64,000 nucleotides of DNA from Streptomyces zhaozhouensis (lineage in GTDB: Bacteria; Actinomycetota; Actinomycetes; Streptomycetales; Streptomycetaceae). Numbering within the stretch: position 1 is the stretch's first letter; each line of letters begins with the position of its first letter. The translations under genes and the position numbers were made by a program. Of the stretch, positions 35,320 through 45,219 are shown in pieces. The DNA lies in assembly GCF_900230195.1 (NCBI RefSeq), contig NZ_OCNE01000025.1, forward strand, positions 27,081 through 91,080. Reading direction: 5' to 3'. The notes beneath the pieces are model-generated. The model saw only the letters and a list, made by a program, of their open reading frames with translations, was not told where the DNA came from and made no database searches.

Positions 35320-37661
35320 CCAACATCCCCGAAACCGGCAGGACTTCGCGGATCACGATCCGGTTGGTCGTCATCCAGATATTGGTCTTCTCGCTGCTGC
35401 TGACCCTCGGCGGCCGGCTGTGGTACCTCCAGATCCGGCAGGGCGACGAGTTCGCGGCCGAGGCCGCGGGCAACCACGTGCAGCAGGTCATCCAGCCCGC
35501 GGTCCGCGGCTCCATCGTGGACGCGCGCGGTGTGCCCATCGCCGACAACGAGACCCGGCTGGTCGTCTCCGTCGACCGCACCGAGCTGTCCAAGCTGCCG
35601 GACGACGGCGAGCAGGTGCTCTCCGACCTGGCGGAACTGCTGGAGCTGAGCGAGGAGGAGGTCGCCCACCGGGTCCGCCTCTGCGACTCCGAGACGCCGC
35701 AGCCGTGCTGGAACGGTTCTCCCTACCAGCCGATCCCGATCACCGACGAGGCGACGACCGGGCAGACGCTCCAGATCAGGGAGCGCGCCGAGGAGTTCCC
35801 CGGCGTGAGCGCGGAGCCGACCGCCGTGCGGCGCTACCCCGCGCCCGAGGGCTCGCGCGCGGCGCAGGTACTCGGCTATCTCTCGCCGGTCACCGACGAG
35901 GAAGTCGCCGACTCCGAGGACACCGACTCGCCGCTGCTCCGCTCCGACCAGGTCGGGCGTTCCGGCCTGGAGCGCACCTACGACAGCTATCTGCGCGGCG
36001 AGTCCGGGGTGACGCGCTACGAGGTGGACAAGTTCGGGCGGGTGCTGGGCGAGGCGGAGAACGACCCGGCGATGGCCGGTGCCAACGTCGTCACCAGCCT
36101 CGACTCCCGACTCCAGGCGGTGGTCGAGGAGGAGCTGGTCGGCGCGATGGAGCGCGCCCAGGCCACCCACGACGACATCACCGGCCGTGACTACGAGGCG
36201 GACTCCGGTTCGGCGGTGGTCCTGGAGAACGACACCGGCCGGGTGGTGGCGATGGCCTCGGCCCCCGACTACGACCCCAACGTGTGGGTCGGCGGCATCT
36301 CCAGCGACGAGTACGCCAGGCTGACCGACGAGGACGCCAACGACCCGCTGATCAACCGCGCGATCCAGGGCCAGGGCCCGCCGGGGTCCACGTTCAAGGT
36401 GATCAGTTCGACGGCGGCGGTCAACGCCGGCTACGACTTCGACGGCCGCTACGAGTGCGGCTCGTCCTACGACATCGGCGGCCAGACCTTCCGCAACTTC
36501 GAGTCGTCCTCCTACGGCCCGATCAGCCTGGCGCAGGCGATCGAGGTCTCGTGCAACACCGTCTTCTACGGCCTCGCGCACCGCGAGTGGCAGCGGGACG
36601 GCGGCAACAACCCGGTGGACGAGCCCAACGACTACTTCTTCAACACGGCGCTCGGGTTCGGCCTCGGCACCCAGACCGGCATCGACCTGCCGAACGAGGT
36701 CGCCGGCCGCATCCCGGACCGCCAGTGGAAGCAGGACTACTGGGAGGCCAACCAGGAGGCGTGGTGCGAGGTCGCCGAGACCGACCGGGACGACTACCCG
36801 GCCCGGATCGCGCGCGAGAACTGCACCGAGGGCATGAAGATGCGCGCCGGTGACATGCTCAACTTCTCGATCGGGCAGGGCGACGTGCTGGTCACGCCGA
36901 TCCAGCTGGCCAGCGTCTACGCGGCGATCGGCAACGGCGGCACCCTCTACCAGCCGTCCGTCGGCAAGGCCGTGGTGGCGCCCGACGGCCGGGTGATCGA
37001 GGAGTTCGAGCCGCAGGCCACCGGCGAGCTGCCGGCCGACGACGGCACCATCGACGACCTGCGGGCGGCCACCGAGCGGGTGGTCACCACGGGCAGCGCC
37101 GCGTGGAAGTTCGGCGGCTGGCCGCAGGACGAGATCCCGCTGCACGCCAAGACGGGTACCGCGGAGGGCTCCGGCGACCAGCAGACCTCGTCCTGGCTGG
37201 CGACGTTCAGCGACGACTTCACCGTGGTCATGACCATCTCGCAGGCCGGTACCGGTTCCGGCGCCTCCGGTGACGCGGTGCGGCGCATCTGGGAGGCGAT
37301 CTACGGCGTCGACGGCGGCGGGGTCAACGAGGACGCGGCGCTGCTGCCCACGCCGGTCACCGAACTGCCGGAGATCGACGACACCGGCGCGATCGTCCCC
37401 CAGGTCGACGAGGACGCGGAGGAGAACGAGGAGGAGGGCGACCAGGGGCAGGACGGGGTCCAGGGCCAGGACGCCGACACGTTCGACGGGCAGGAGGGCG
37501 GCGAGCAGGGCGAACAGCCCGAGGGCGCCGAGCGGTTCCTGCCGGAGGGCACGCCCGCGTCGCCGGGGGCCGGGGACTCCCAGGCCGCCTGGAGCGGCGG
37601 CCCGCCGTCCCTCCTCGCCGACGATCCACGGGATCACCAGACGCGACGGGAAGACGAGTAA
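35316..37661 (+). CDS. mrdA: Penicillin-binding protein 2 (MrdA), transpeptidase of the elongation complex
   Basis: The 781-residue class B PBP has an N-terminal helix (IRLVVIQILVFSLLLTLGG), the dimerization domain, and the transpeptidase domain with Ser358 in STFK, SCN at 412-414 and KTG at 612-614. Insertions near 490-520 are rich in Trp and Asp. The last 110 residues are an acidic, Gln/Glu/Gly-rich tail, rare outside actinobacteria. The GTG overlaps the mreD TGA. The rodA start lies ten bases after its TAA. Confidence 0.96.
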   Translation: MTNIPETGRTSRITIRLVVIQILVFSLLLTLGGRLWYLQIRQGDEFAAEAAGNHVQQVIQPAVRGSIVDARGVPIADNETRLVVSVDRTELSKLPDDGEQVLSDLAELLELSEEEVAHRVRLCDSETPQPCWNGSPYQPIPITDEATTGQTLQIRERAEEFPGVSAEPTAVRRYPAPEGSRAAQVLGYLSPVTDEEVADSEDTDSPLLRSDQVGRSGLERTYDSYLRGESGVTRYEVDKFGRVLGEAENDPAMAGANVVTSLDSRLQAVVEEELVGAMERAQATHDDITGRDYEADSGSAVVLENDTGRVVAMASAPDYDPNVWVGGISSDEYARLTDEDANDPLINRAIQGQGPPGSTFKVISSTAAVNAGYDFDGRYECGSSYDIGGQTFRNFESSSYGPISLAQAIEVSCNTVFYGLAHREWQRDGGNNPVDEPNDYFFNTALGFGLGTQTGIDLPNEVAGRIPDRQWKQDYWEANQEAWCEVAETDRDDYPARIARENCTEGMKMRAGDMLNFSIGQGDVLVTPIQLASVYAAIGNGGTLYQPSVGKAVVAPDGRVIEEFEPQATGELPADDGTIDDLRAATERVVTTGSAAWKFGGWPQDEIPLHAKTGTAEGSGDQQTSSWLATFSDDFTVVMTISQAGTGSGASGDAVRRIWEAIYGVDGGGVNEDAALLPTPVTELPEIDDTGAIVPQVDEDAEENEEEGDQGQDGVQGQDADTFDGQEGGEQGEQPEGAERFLPEGTPASPGAGDSQAAWSGGPPSLLADDPRDHQTRREDE

Positions 37662-37671
37662 GGGTCAGTCG

Positions 37672-38862
37672 TTGAAGAACCACCATCTCCGGGTCAACCG
37701 GCTGGCCCCCGACCCCGGCGCCTGGCGTCGGCTGACCGCGCGGGACTCGGTGCTGCGCCGGATCGACTGGGTGCTGCTGCTGGCGGCGCTGGCGCTGTCG
37801 GTGATCGGGATCCTGCTGGTCTGGTCGGCCACGCGGAACCGCACCGAGATCAACGGCGGCGACCCGCACTTCTTCCTGATCCGCCAGGGCCTCAACCTGG
37901 CGATCGGGGTCGGGCTCGCCGTCGGCGTGATGTGGCTGGGGCACCACCGGCTGCGCTCGGCGGTGCCGCTGATCTTCGCCTTCGCGATGGTGTTCATGCT
38001 GCTGGTCTTCTCGCCGTTGGGCACGGAGATCAACGGGCAACGGGCGTGGCTCTCGCTGGGCGGCTACACGTTGCAGCCGGGGGAGTTCGCCAAGATCGCG
38101 ATCATCCTCGGGATGGCGGTGATCATGGCGGACCAGGTGGACGCGGGCGACCGCGACCACCCGAGCCGGCGGGCGGTGCTCCAGGCGCTGGCGCTGGCGG
38201 CCGGGCCGATCTGTGTGGTGGTCATCGACGACCTGGGCATGGCCATGGTGCTCAGCATGATCGTGCTGGGGATACTGCTGGCCTCGGGCGCCTCGTTGAA
38301 GTGGTCGATCGGGCTGATGCTCGCCGGGGTCTTCGGCGCGGTGCTGGTCTGGACGCTGGGGATACTGGACGAGTACCAGATCGACAGGTTCGCCGCGTTC
38401 GCCGACCCCTCGCGCGACCCGGCCGGCGTCGGCTACAACACCAACCAGGCGCGGATCGCGATCGGTTCGGGGCAGCTGGACGGCAAGGGGCTCTTCCAGG
38501 GCACGCAGACCACCGGGCAGTTCGTCCCCGAGCAGCACACGGACTTCATCTTCACGGTGGCCGGCGAGGAGCTGGGCTTCCTCGGCGCCGGTGGGATCAT
38601 CGTGCTGATCGGCATCGTGCTGTGGCGGGCGCTGCGCATCGCGCGGGACAGCACGGAGCTGTACGGGACGATCATCGCGGCGGGGATCGTCGCCTGGTTC
38701 GCGTTCCAGTGCTTCGAGAACATCGGGATGGCGCTGGGCATCATGCCGGTCGCCGGGGTGCCGCTGCCGTTCCTCTCCTACGGGGGCACGGCGATGTTCG
38801 TGGTGTGGATCGCGATAGGGCTTCTCCAGTCGGTGCGGATGAAGCGACCGCTGGCCGCCTGA
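37672..38862 (+). CDS. rodA: Rod-shape-determining protein RodA, SEDS glycosyltransferase
   Basis: The 396-residue SEDS protein has about ten membrane helices. It polymerizes lipid II with PBP2. Key motifs are the NGQRAWLSLGGYTLQPGEFAK loop with the conserved Trp and Lys, and EQHTDFIFTVAGEELGF with the catalytic Asp region, then PLPFLSYGGTAM. The start is TTG at 37672, eight bases after a TAAGGG site; other in-frame candidates further upstream lie inside mrdA. Streptomyces call this gene sfr. Confidence 0.93.
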   Translation: MKNHHLRVNRLAPDPGAWRRLTARDSVLRRIDWVLLLAALALSVIGILLVWSATRNRTEINGGDPHFFLIRQGLNLAIGVGLAVGVMWLGHHRLRSAVPLIFAFAMVFMLLVFSPLGTEINGQRAWLSLGGYTLQPGEFAKIAIILGMAVIMADQVDAGDRDHPSRRAVLQALALAAGPICVVVIDDLGMAMVLSMIVLGILLASGASLKWSIGLMLAGVFGAVLVWTLGILDEYQIDRFAAFADPSRDPAGVGYNTNQARIAIGSGQLDGKGLFQGTQTTGQFVPEQHTDFIFTVAGEELGFLGAGGIIVLIGIVLWRALRIARDSTELYGTIIAAGIVAWFAFQCFENIGMALGIMPVAGVPLPFLSYGGTAMFVVWIAIGLLQSVRMKRPLAA

Positions 38863-39014
38863 CGCCGGTCGCGGCCGGCGGTGGACGGGGGCGCGCGCGG
38901 GGGCCGGTACGCTGAATGGTCCAGCCTTCGTCAGCCCGATCGACACCGCCGGACCGACCACGCTCGGCGGGCCGCCGGTCGGGACCGTTCCCCGTCGCGA
39001 AAGACGCACGCCAC

Positions 39015-40937
39015 ATGCCCATCGAGTCGGTCTTCCCTCGCCTGGAGGAACTGCTTCCGCACGTCCAGAAGCCGATCCAGTATGTCGGCGGTGAGTTGAA
39101 CTCCACCGTCAAGGACTGGGACGCCGTCGACGTCCGCTGGGCGCTGATGTACCCGGACGCCTACGAGGTGGGGCTGCCGAACCAGGGCGTCATGATCCTC
39201 TACGAGGTGCTCAACGAGCGCCCCGACGTGCTGGCCGAGCGCACCTACAGCGTCTGGCCGGACCTGGAGGCGCTGATGCGGGAGCACGAGGTGCCGCAGT
39301 TCACGGTGGACGCGCACCGGCCGGTCGGCGCGTTCGACTTGCTGGGGGTCTCGTTCTCCACGGAGTTGGGGTACACCAACCTGCTGACCGCGCTCGACCT
39401 CGCCGGGGTCCCGCTCAGCGCGGCGGACCGCACCGAGGAGCACCCCGTGGTGGTGGCGGGCGGCCACGCGGCGTTCAACCCGGAGCCGATCGCGGAGTTC
39501 GTCGACTGCGCGGTGATCGGGGACGGCGAGCAGGCGGTGCTGACGATGAGCGACATCGTCCGCGACTGGAAGCGGGAGGGGCGTCCCGGCGGGCGGGAGG
39601 AGCTGCTGATGCGGCTGGCCCGCACCGGCGGCGTCTACGTTCCGGCGTTCTACGACGTGGAGTACCTGCCGGACGGGCGGATCGCGCGGGTGGTGCCCAA
39701 CCGCTCCGGCGTGCCGTGGCGGGTCTCCAAGCACACGGTGATGGATCTCGACGAGTGGCCCTACCCGAAGCAGCCGTTGGTGCCGCTGGCGGAGACGGTT
39801 CATGAGCGGATGTCGGTCGAGATCTTCCGGGGTTGCACGCGTGGGTGCCGGTTCTGCCAGGCGGGGATGATCACCCGGCCGGTGCGGGAGCGGTCGATCA
39901 CCGGCATCGGGGAGATGGTCGACAAGGGGCTCACGGCGACCGGTTTCGAGGAGGTCGGGCTGCTGTCGCTCTCCTCGGCCGACCACAGTGAGATCGCCGA
40001 TGTCGCCAAGGGGCTCGCGGACCGCTACGAAGAGGACAAGATCGGTCTCTCCCTGCCCTCCACCCGGGTGGACGCGTTCAACATTGATCTGGCCAACGAA
40101 CTGACCCGCAACGGTCGTCGCTCCGGCCTGACCTTCGCGCCGGAGGGCGGCAGCGAACGCATCCGCAAGGTCATCAACAAGATGGTCTCCGAGGACGACC
40201 TGATCCGCACCGTCGCCACCGCGTACGGCAACGGCTGGCGCCAGGTGAAGCTCTACTTCATGTGCGGGCTGCCGACGGAGACCGACGAGGACGTGCTGGA
40301 GATCGCCAGCATGGCCGTCAAGGTCATCGCCAAGGGACGCGAGGTCTCCGGCTCCAACGACATCCGTTGCACGGTCTCCATCGGCGGCTTCGTGCCGAAG
40401 CCGCACACCCCGTTCCAGTGGGCGCCGCAGCTGGCGGCCGAGGCGACGGACGAGCGGCTGGCGAAGCTGCGCGACGCCATCCGCGAGGACAAGCGCTACG
40501 GGCGTTCCATCGGCTTCCGCTACCACGACGGCAAGCCCGGCATCGTCGAGGGACTCCTCTCCCGCGGCGACCGCCGCGTGGGCTCGGTGATCCGCGCGGT
40601 CTGGGAGGCGGGCGGGCGCTTCGACGGCTGGCGCGAGTACTTCTCCTACGAACAGTGGATGAGCTGCGCCGAGCCGGCCCTCAAGACCTTCGGCGTCGAC
40701 GTCGACTGGTACACGACGCGGGAGCGCACGTACGAGGAGGTCCTGCCCTGGGACCACCTCGACTCGGGCCTCGACAAGGACTGGCTCTGGGAGGACTGGC
40801 AGGACGCCCTCGACGAGACCGAGGTCGAGGACTGCCGCTGGACCCCGTGCTTCGACTGTGGGGTCTGCCCGCAGATGCAGACGGAGATCCAGGTGGGGCC
40901 GACGGGGAAGAAGCTGCTGCCGCTGAAGGTGCTGTGA
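39015..40937 (+). CDS. TIGR03960 family B12-binding-like radical SAM protein
   Basis: The 640-residue protein has the radical SAM cluster Cys at 274, 278 and 281 (CTRGCRFCQ) within ERMSVEIFRGC. The first 200 residues form the B12-binding-like Rossmann domain (WALMYPDAYEVGLPNQGVM). The C-terminal CFDCGVCPQMQ holds another Cys cluster. The ATG at 39015 gives the family N-terminus (MPIESVFPRLEELLPHVQ). In most Streptomyces it is followed by the DUF2344 gene and rne; that neighbour is absent here. Confidence 0.93.
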   Translation: MPIESVFPRLEELLPHVQKPIQYVGGELNSTVKDWDAVDVRWALMYPDAYEVGLPNQGVMILYEVLNERPDVLAERTYSVWPDLEALMREHEVPQFTVDAHRPVGAFDLLGVSFSTELGYTNLLTALDLAGVPLSAADRTEEHPVVVAGGHAAFNPEPIAEFVDCAVIGDGEQAVLTMSDIVRDWKREGRPGGREELLMRLARTGGVYVPAFYDVEYLPDGRIARVVPNRSGVPWRVSKHTVMDLDEWPYPKQPLVPLAETVHERMSVEIFRGCTRGCRFCQAGMITRPVRERSITGIGEMVDKGLTATGFEEVGLLSLSSADHSEIADVAKGLADRYEEDKIGLSLPSTRVDAFNIDLANELTRNGRRSGLTFAPEGGSERIRKVINKMVSEDDLIRTVATAYGNGWRQVKLYFMCGLPTETDEDVLEIASMAVKVIAKGREVSGSNDIRCTVSIGGFVPKPHTPFQWAPQLAAEATDERLAKLRDAIREDKRYGRSIGFRYHDGKPGIVEGLLSRGDRRVGSVIRAVWEAGGRFDGWREYFSYEQWMSCAEPALKTFGVDVDWYTTRERTYEEVLPWDHLDSGLDKDWLWEDWQDALDETEVEDCRWTPCFDCGVCPQMQTEIQVGPTGKKLLPLKVL

Positions 40938-41338
40938 GGGGCTGACCCGCGGGGGACGGGTGAGGGCGTGGATGATGCTGTGGCGCAGATCCTCGTCTTC
41001 TGGAGGGGGTGTCTGAGGCCGAACGGGTGAGGCTGCTCGCTTCGCTCGGCGCTGGCCGCCGTCGGGGGCGGCGGTCGGCGCGGAGTGGGCCTCCCCCTCG
41101 TTCGTTGCGGTCGTCGTTGCCGTTGCCGTTGCCTCGGCGGGGGCCGGAGGTGGAGAACACGGTGGAGTGGGTGTAGGAGGGTGTGCTTTTTTCCGTTCCT
41201 GTGCGGCTGGCTCGGTGGTTGATGGCCGTGGTGGATTTCAGCGACTCCCCGGGGTCGGTGACACTACTGGAGGGCCGCTGCATTTTCCGGTTCGGCGTGG
41301 GGTCTGCTGCCCGTGCTGGCCTGCGTCTTCACGATGCG
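40938..41338. other. Intergenic region up to the first CRISPR repeat; possible leader
   Basis: No gene is supported. The 150 bases before the first repeat include a T-run (GCTTTTTTCC near 41185) and a more even base composition, which fits a CRISPR leader. Short open frames here are not convincing. Confidence 0.4.
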
Positions 41339-41563
41339 GTCCTCATCGCCCCTCGGAGGGGTAACAACCTCTGCTTGGAAGGCCGGTAGAAGGTCAGCTC
41401 CTTCCAGTCCTCATCGCCCCTCGGAGGGGTAACAACGCGTTCGCGAGGATGCGCCCGGCCTCGGCCGGTCCTCATCTCCCCTCGGAAGGGTAATAACCAG
41501 GAGGGGCACGAGGTCGCGTCGTGCTAGGTGGGGGTACTCATCGCCTGTTGGAGGGGGGAAATC
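41339..41563. CRISPR. CRISPR-like array 1: three repeats plus a degenerate fourth
   Basis: Repeats of 30 bases lie at 41339-41368, 41407-41436, 41468-41497 and 41534-41563. Each begins GTCCTCATCG or similar and ends GTAACAAC, with a CCCCT-AGGGG hairpin in the middle. The first two are identical; the third has three changes and the last has eight. Spacers are 38, 31 and 36 bases and unrelated to each other. The decay toward the right suggests a leader on the left. No cas gene is in the window, so type cannot be assigned. Confidence 0.75.
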
Positions 41564-41729
41564 GTCGTTCCCGAAGCCGACATTGCATGGCGGGTGCGGC
41601 CATATTTCGCTGTCTGGTCACGGGGGCTAGGAGAATTCATTGGCTGACCGGAGCGTCAGTGAATCGCGACTTTTGGCGACAGGTGTACTGCGGAAATTCC
41701 TCGGGCGTGTACAGGCGTCGCATTCTGCC
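41564..41729. other. AT-richer segment between array 1 and the RHS fragment
   Basis: About 165 bases with clearly lower GC than the flanks. No gene is supported, and the composition suggests foreign origin. Confidence 0.4.
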
Positions 41730-43302
41730 TCAACGGAGAGTTTCACCCACGGGTTGACTGTTGCTCTTGAGGCATGCCAACTCAATCGGTGCGGGGAGGT
41801 AGGCGGTGGCGGAGCCGTCCGCGTGGTGGGTGAGTAGGCGGTCGCCTTCGGCGGTGTAGATGTGGCCGGTGGTGGTGCCGTTCTCGGTGACAGTCTCCAG
41901 GTTGCCCTCGGGGTCCCAGTCGAGGGTCTGGTCGCGGATTCCGGCGCGTTCGATCGGGTTGCCGGCCTGGTCGTGTTCGAAGGTCTCGGTCGCCTGTTCC
42001 TGGGGGCCGCCGTCGGTGCTGACCGAGCGGAGCGTGTTGGGCGCGTTCTCGCCGGGTTCTCCGACGGTGTAGTCGCGGACGATGTCGGTTGCGTCGCTGC
42101 TGGTGGCGTGTTGGGTCTCGTTGACCCGGTTGCCGGTGAGGTCGTAGGTGTAGCTGTGCCAGTAGGGGTCGGGTCCGCCGACGGTGGTGGCGTTGGGGCC
42201 GGTGGCGCAGTCGTCTTCGGCGCCGGCGGTGGTCCAGGCCTCGGTGAGTCGGCGGAGCGCGTCGGTGGTGAAGCACTGGACGTCACTGCTGGCCTGTTCG
42301 CCCTGTCCCGCGGTGGTGGCGACCCGGGTCACGTTGCCGATGTCGTCGTAGCCGTAGCGGGTGTCCTGGACGCGGAGCGCGATGTCGCCGTCGACGGTGG
42401 CGCGGGTGAGGCGTCCGTTGTGCTCGTCCCAGTCGAGGGTCTGGTAGACCTTCTGGCCCAGGTTTCCGCACTCCGCCCGGATCGGACGGCCGAGGGCGTC
42501 GAAGCGGACGTCTCCGACCAGGACCTGCTGGCCGGCCACGGTGCGCGTCGGCAGGTGCTGGCTGCTGTAGAGGGTGGTGACCCGCTCCTGCGGCAGACCG
42601 CCGAGGGCCGGGTGCATGACCGACTCCCGCAGGCCGACGCGGGCGTTGTAGGTGTAGCGCCAGGTGTACTCGCCGGCCAGCGTGCCCTCGTTCTCGGGCA
42701 GGGTGACGGTGGTGGCGGTCGGTTGGTAGCGGTTGGTGTAGCCGTCGACGGCGGTGGTGTAGGCGGCGTCCCCGACGTAGCGGGTGCTGGTGGCGGGGGC
42801 GCCGAGTTTGACGGTGTCGTACGTCCACTCGGCGCGTGTGTCGTCACCCTCGGAGAGTCTGGTGCGGCGGCCCAGGGCGTCGTACGTCGTGGTCAGGGTG
42901 ATGTCGCGGGCATCGGTCGTCGACACGGGCCGGTCGAGGGTGTCGTAGCTGATGAGGGTGGTGCCCTTGTCCGGGTCGTCGGCGCGGGTCTGGTTGCCGC
43001 GCTTGTCGTACTCCCAGCTCCATTCGTTACCGGCTGCGTCGGTCATACCGACGAGGTTGCCTGCCACGTCGTAACGATAGGTGGCGTTCTGGAACTCGGT
43101 GCGGTCGGCGTCGGTGTAGGAGCGTAGTTCGACGGTTCGCCCGAGTACGTCGGTGACCGTGGTGGTGGCGGTGCCACCGGGCGGCGGGATGACGGTGGTG
43201 GACTCGGCTCCGTCGTGAACGGTGTCGGTGCGGGTGGTCTCGTCTCCGTAGCGGAAGGCCACTTCGGCCGTCTGCCGTCCCGCCACGTCGAACTCCCGGC
43301 GT
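41730..43302 (-). pseudogene. Truncated RHS/YD-repeat protein gene
   Basis: The reverse strand encodes about 500 residues with many YD repeats (YDVAGNLVGMTD, YDKRGNQTRAD, YDTLDRPVSTTDA, YDALGRRTRL, YDDIGNVTRV). It lacks an N-terminus: on the right it joins a CRISPR-like repeat at 43303, and the frame simply runs on through repeats and spacers because both have lengths divisible by three. On the left, similarity stops at about 41795 after AYLPAP, before the RHS core consensus, and the frame ends in unrelated codons. RHS proteins are large secreted or contact-dependent toxins or wall proteins. This copy cannot be full length. Confidence 0.8.
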
Positions 43303-43528
43303 GTCCTCATCGGCCCTACGAGGGGTAACAACACGCGGTTGACCGCGTCACGCAGCGAGGAGCCGAAGGTCCTCATCGGCCCTACGAGGGGTAACAACGG
43401 CAGACCGAGGCGGCGCGCGGCGCCGGGGGCGAACGTCCTCATCGGGGCCGATGAGGACGGGAACCGGTGCGCACAGCCGGAATGTCCCCGGTGTAGGGGT
43501 TGTTACCCCTCGTAGGGCCGATGAGGAC
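43303..43528. CRISPR. CRISPR-like array 2: two direct repeats, a truncated repeat foldback and an inverted repeat
   Basis: Identical 30-base repeats at 43303-43332 and 43369-43398 begin GTCCTCATCGG and end GTAACAAC, with a CCCT-ACG-AGGG core that differs from array 1. Both spacers are 36 bases. A third repeat keeps only its first 11 bases (43435-43445) and runs into the inverted end of another (GG then CCGATGAGGAC to 43458). An intact inverted repeat lies at 43499-43528, 40 bases further. The cluster is embedded between two gene fragments, and no cas gene is near. Confidence 0.7.
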
Positions 43529-43714
43529 AGCGACGTTGACGTGGTCGAGGACCCGCACGTCTCGGTGTACCTCAACGACGTGCTGATCAACGAGTTCGAC
43601 ACCGAGGGTGCCGACCCCGAACGGGACCTCAGCTCGGGTCGCGTCGGCCTACAGAACCACCACACCGGTTCCGACGTGTGGTTCCGCGACGTGCAGGTCA
43701 TGCCCCTGGGCTGA
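43529..43714 (+). pseudogene. C-terminal fragment of a DUF1080 (3-keto-disaccharide hydrolase-like) protein
   Basis: About 60 residues with VSVYLNDVLINEF, SSGRVGLQNHH and DVWFRDVQVMPLG then stop. This is the final beta-sandwich segment of DUF1080/concanavalin-like domains. The upstream part is missing: the reading frame meets the inverted CRISPR repeat at 43528. No start codon or ribosome-binding site of its own is visible. Confidence 0.65.
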
Positions 43715-43851
43715 GACCTGGGATGCGACCTGGAGGGAACGACCGAGGGAACGACCGCGCGGAGCGGCGCTTCTCGGCCGTGAGGAGCGGAAGGGCGGAC
43801 ACGGCTCACGCGTGTCCGCCCTCCCCGCTTCGGACGGGATGTGGGGAGCCC

Positions 43852-45219
43852 TCAGATCCCGGCGCGCGGCTGCTCGTTCTCGCGCGCCGCCCGCACGGCT
43901 CGACGGATCCGCGGCTGGGCAAGCGCGCTGGGCGGGTCCATCAGGTAGATGACCCGGGCGTAGGCGGTGAGCAGGGAGGGGTCGTGGACGGCCGCGTCCA
44001 GCAGCTCTCCCATGCTCTCCTGGCGCTGCCGCCACGCTTCGGTGCGTTCCCCCTCGACGCCGGGGAAGGCCAGGTCGGTGCTGGTGGTCTGGTGCCAGAC
44101 GTCGTCCACCGCGTGCTCGGCTATCGCGGCGAAGTAGTCAGTGGGGCGCGCCCCGCCGAAGCGGGTGACGTGGTCGCGCAGGACCGTCGTTTCCAGGGCC
44201 GCGACGGTGGTGCCCTGGCCGTAGATCGGGTTCAGGCGGCACACGGCGTCGCCGAGGACGAGCAGCCCCTCGGGAAGGTCCGTCAGTCGTTCGTACCGGC
44301 GGCGCATGTTGTACGGGAAGCGGAAGGCGACCGGGTCCGCCAGCGGCTCCTGGCCCCGGACCGTCTCGTAGATGTCGGGCGCCGAGAGGGACTTCAGATA
44401 CGCGAGGTACGCCTCGGGGTCGGTGGGCGCGTGGTCACCGCGGAAGCCGAAGGCCGTCACCACGGTGCGGCCGCCCTCGATGCGCAGGGACATGGCGCCG
44501 CGCGGAGAGGCCGGAGAGGCCGCCACCATCTCGGAGATGACGCCCTTCATCGCGTCGGGGGTCAGCCGGAAGTACTGCGTCGCGTACCCGACGCCGACGT
44601 TCTGTCGCTCCTCCTCGACCTCGGGGTATCCCAGCCGTTCCAGCCACGTCGGGGTGCGTGAGCGCCAGCCGGTGGTGTCCACCACCAGGTCGCCGCGCAG
44701 GTCCCGCGTCCCGGCCGTGTCGGTCACGGTCACGCCGACCACCCGGCGCTCGCCGGGGGCGAGGAGCGGCGCGACGGCGGAGTGTCGCACCAGGAAGCGG
44801 ACGTTCGGCAGCGCGCGCACCCGGGCCCGGACCCGCTGTTCCAGGTGCGGCCTGCTCAGCGAGAGCATCAGCATGTCCGAGTGCGTCCTCGGCAGGTGTC
44901 GGCCGTTCACGACCCAGAGCACGTCGTCGGTGACGTCGCCCGCCACGGCTCCGCTGGCCAGCAACTCGTCGGTGATGCCGGGGAACATCTCCTCGATGAG
45001 GAGCCGGCCGCGGGTCAGCAGGCCGTGGACGTGGTAGTCCTGCGGCACGCCCCGCCTCGGGCACACGTGCGGCACGGAGCAGTCGTGGTCCGTCAGGGGG
45101 TCCCGTTCCACCACGATCACGTCGTCGTATGCTTCCGCGAGTACGCGCGCGGTCAGCAGTCCGGCCATGCTCGCTCCCAGCACGATGGCGCGGCTGGCAG
45201 AGCGTTTCTGGTCCGTCAT
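43852..45219 (-). CDS. FAD-dependent oxidoreductase (hydroxylase or geranylgeranyl-reductase-like)
   Basis: The 455-residue flavoprotein has the dinucleotide-binding motif VLGASMAGLLTARVLAEAYDD-type at 13-33 (G15, G20), VVERD at its end, VVDTTGWRSRTP as the middle motif, and the second FAD motif GLLVLGDAVCRLNPIYGQGTT near 315-335. The ATG at 45219 follows AAGGGA. The class includes p-hydroxybenzoate-type monooxygenases; the substrate is unknown. It is intact although it lies between CRISPR/RHS remnants. A 10-base tandem repeat lies 305 bases upstream. Confidence 0.82.
   Translation of the reverse strand: MTDQKRSASRAIVLGASMAGLLTARVLAEAYDDVIVVERDPLTDHDCSVPHVCPRRGVPQDYHVHGLLTRGRLLIEEMFPGITDELLASGAVAGDVTDDVLWVVNGRHLPRTHSDMLMLSLSRPHLEQRVRARVRALPNVRFLVRHSAVAPLLAPGERRVVGVTVTDTAGTRDLRGDLVVDTTGWRSRTPTWLERLGYPEVEEERQNVGVGYATQYFRLTPDAMKGVISEMVAASPASPRGAMSLRIEGGRTVVTAFGFRGDHAPTDPEAYLAYLKSLSAPDIYETVRGQEPLADPVAFRFPYNMRRRYERLTDLPEGLLVLGDAVCRLNPIYGQGTTVAALETTVLRDHVTRFGGARPTDYFAAIAEHAVDDVWHQTTSTDLAFPGVEGERTEAWRQRQESMGELLDAAVHDPSLLTAYARVIYLMDPPSALAQPRIRRAVRAARENEQPRAGI

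Noticed and set aside
41900..43127. Long forward frame over the RHS fragment (about 420 codons)
   Set aside because: It lacks any domain and mirrors the RHS YD-repeats on the other strand.
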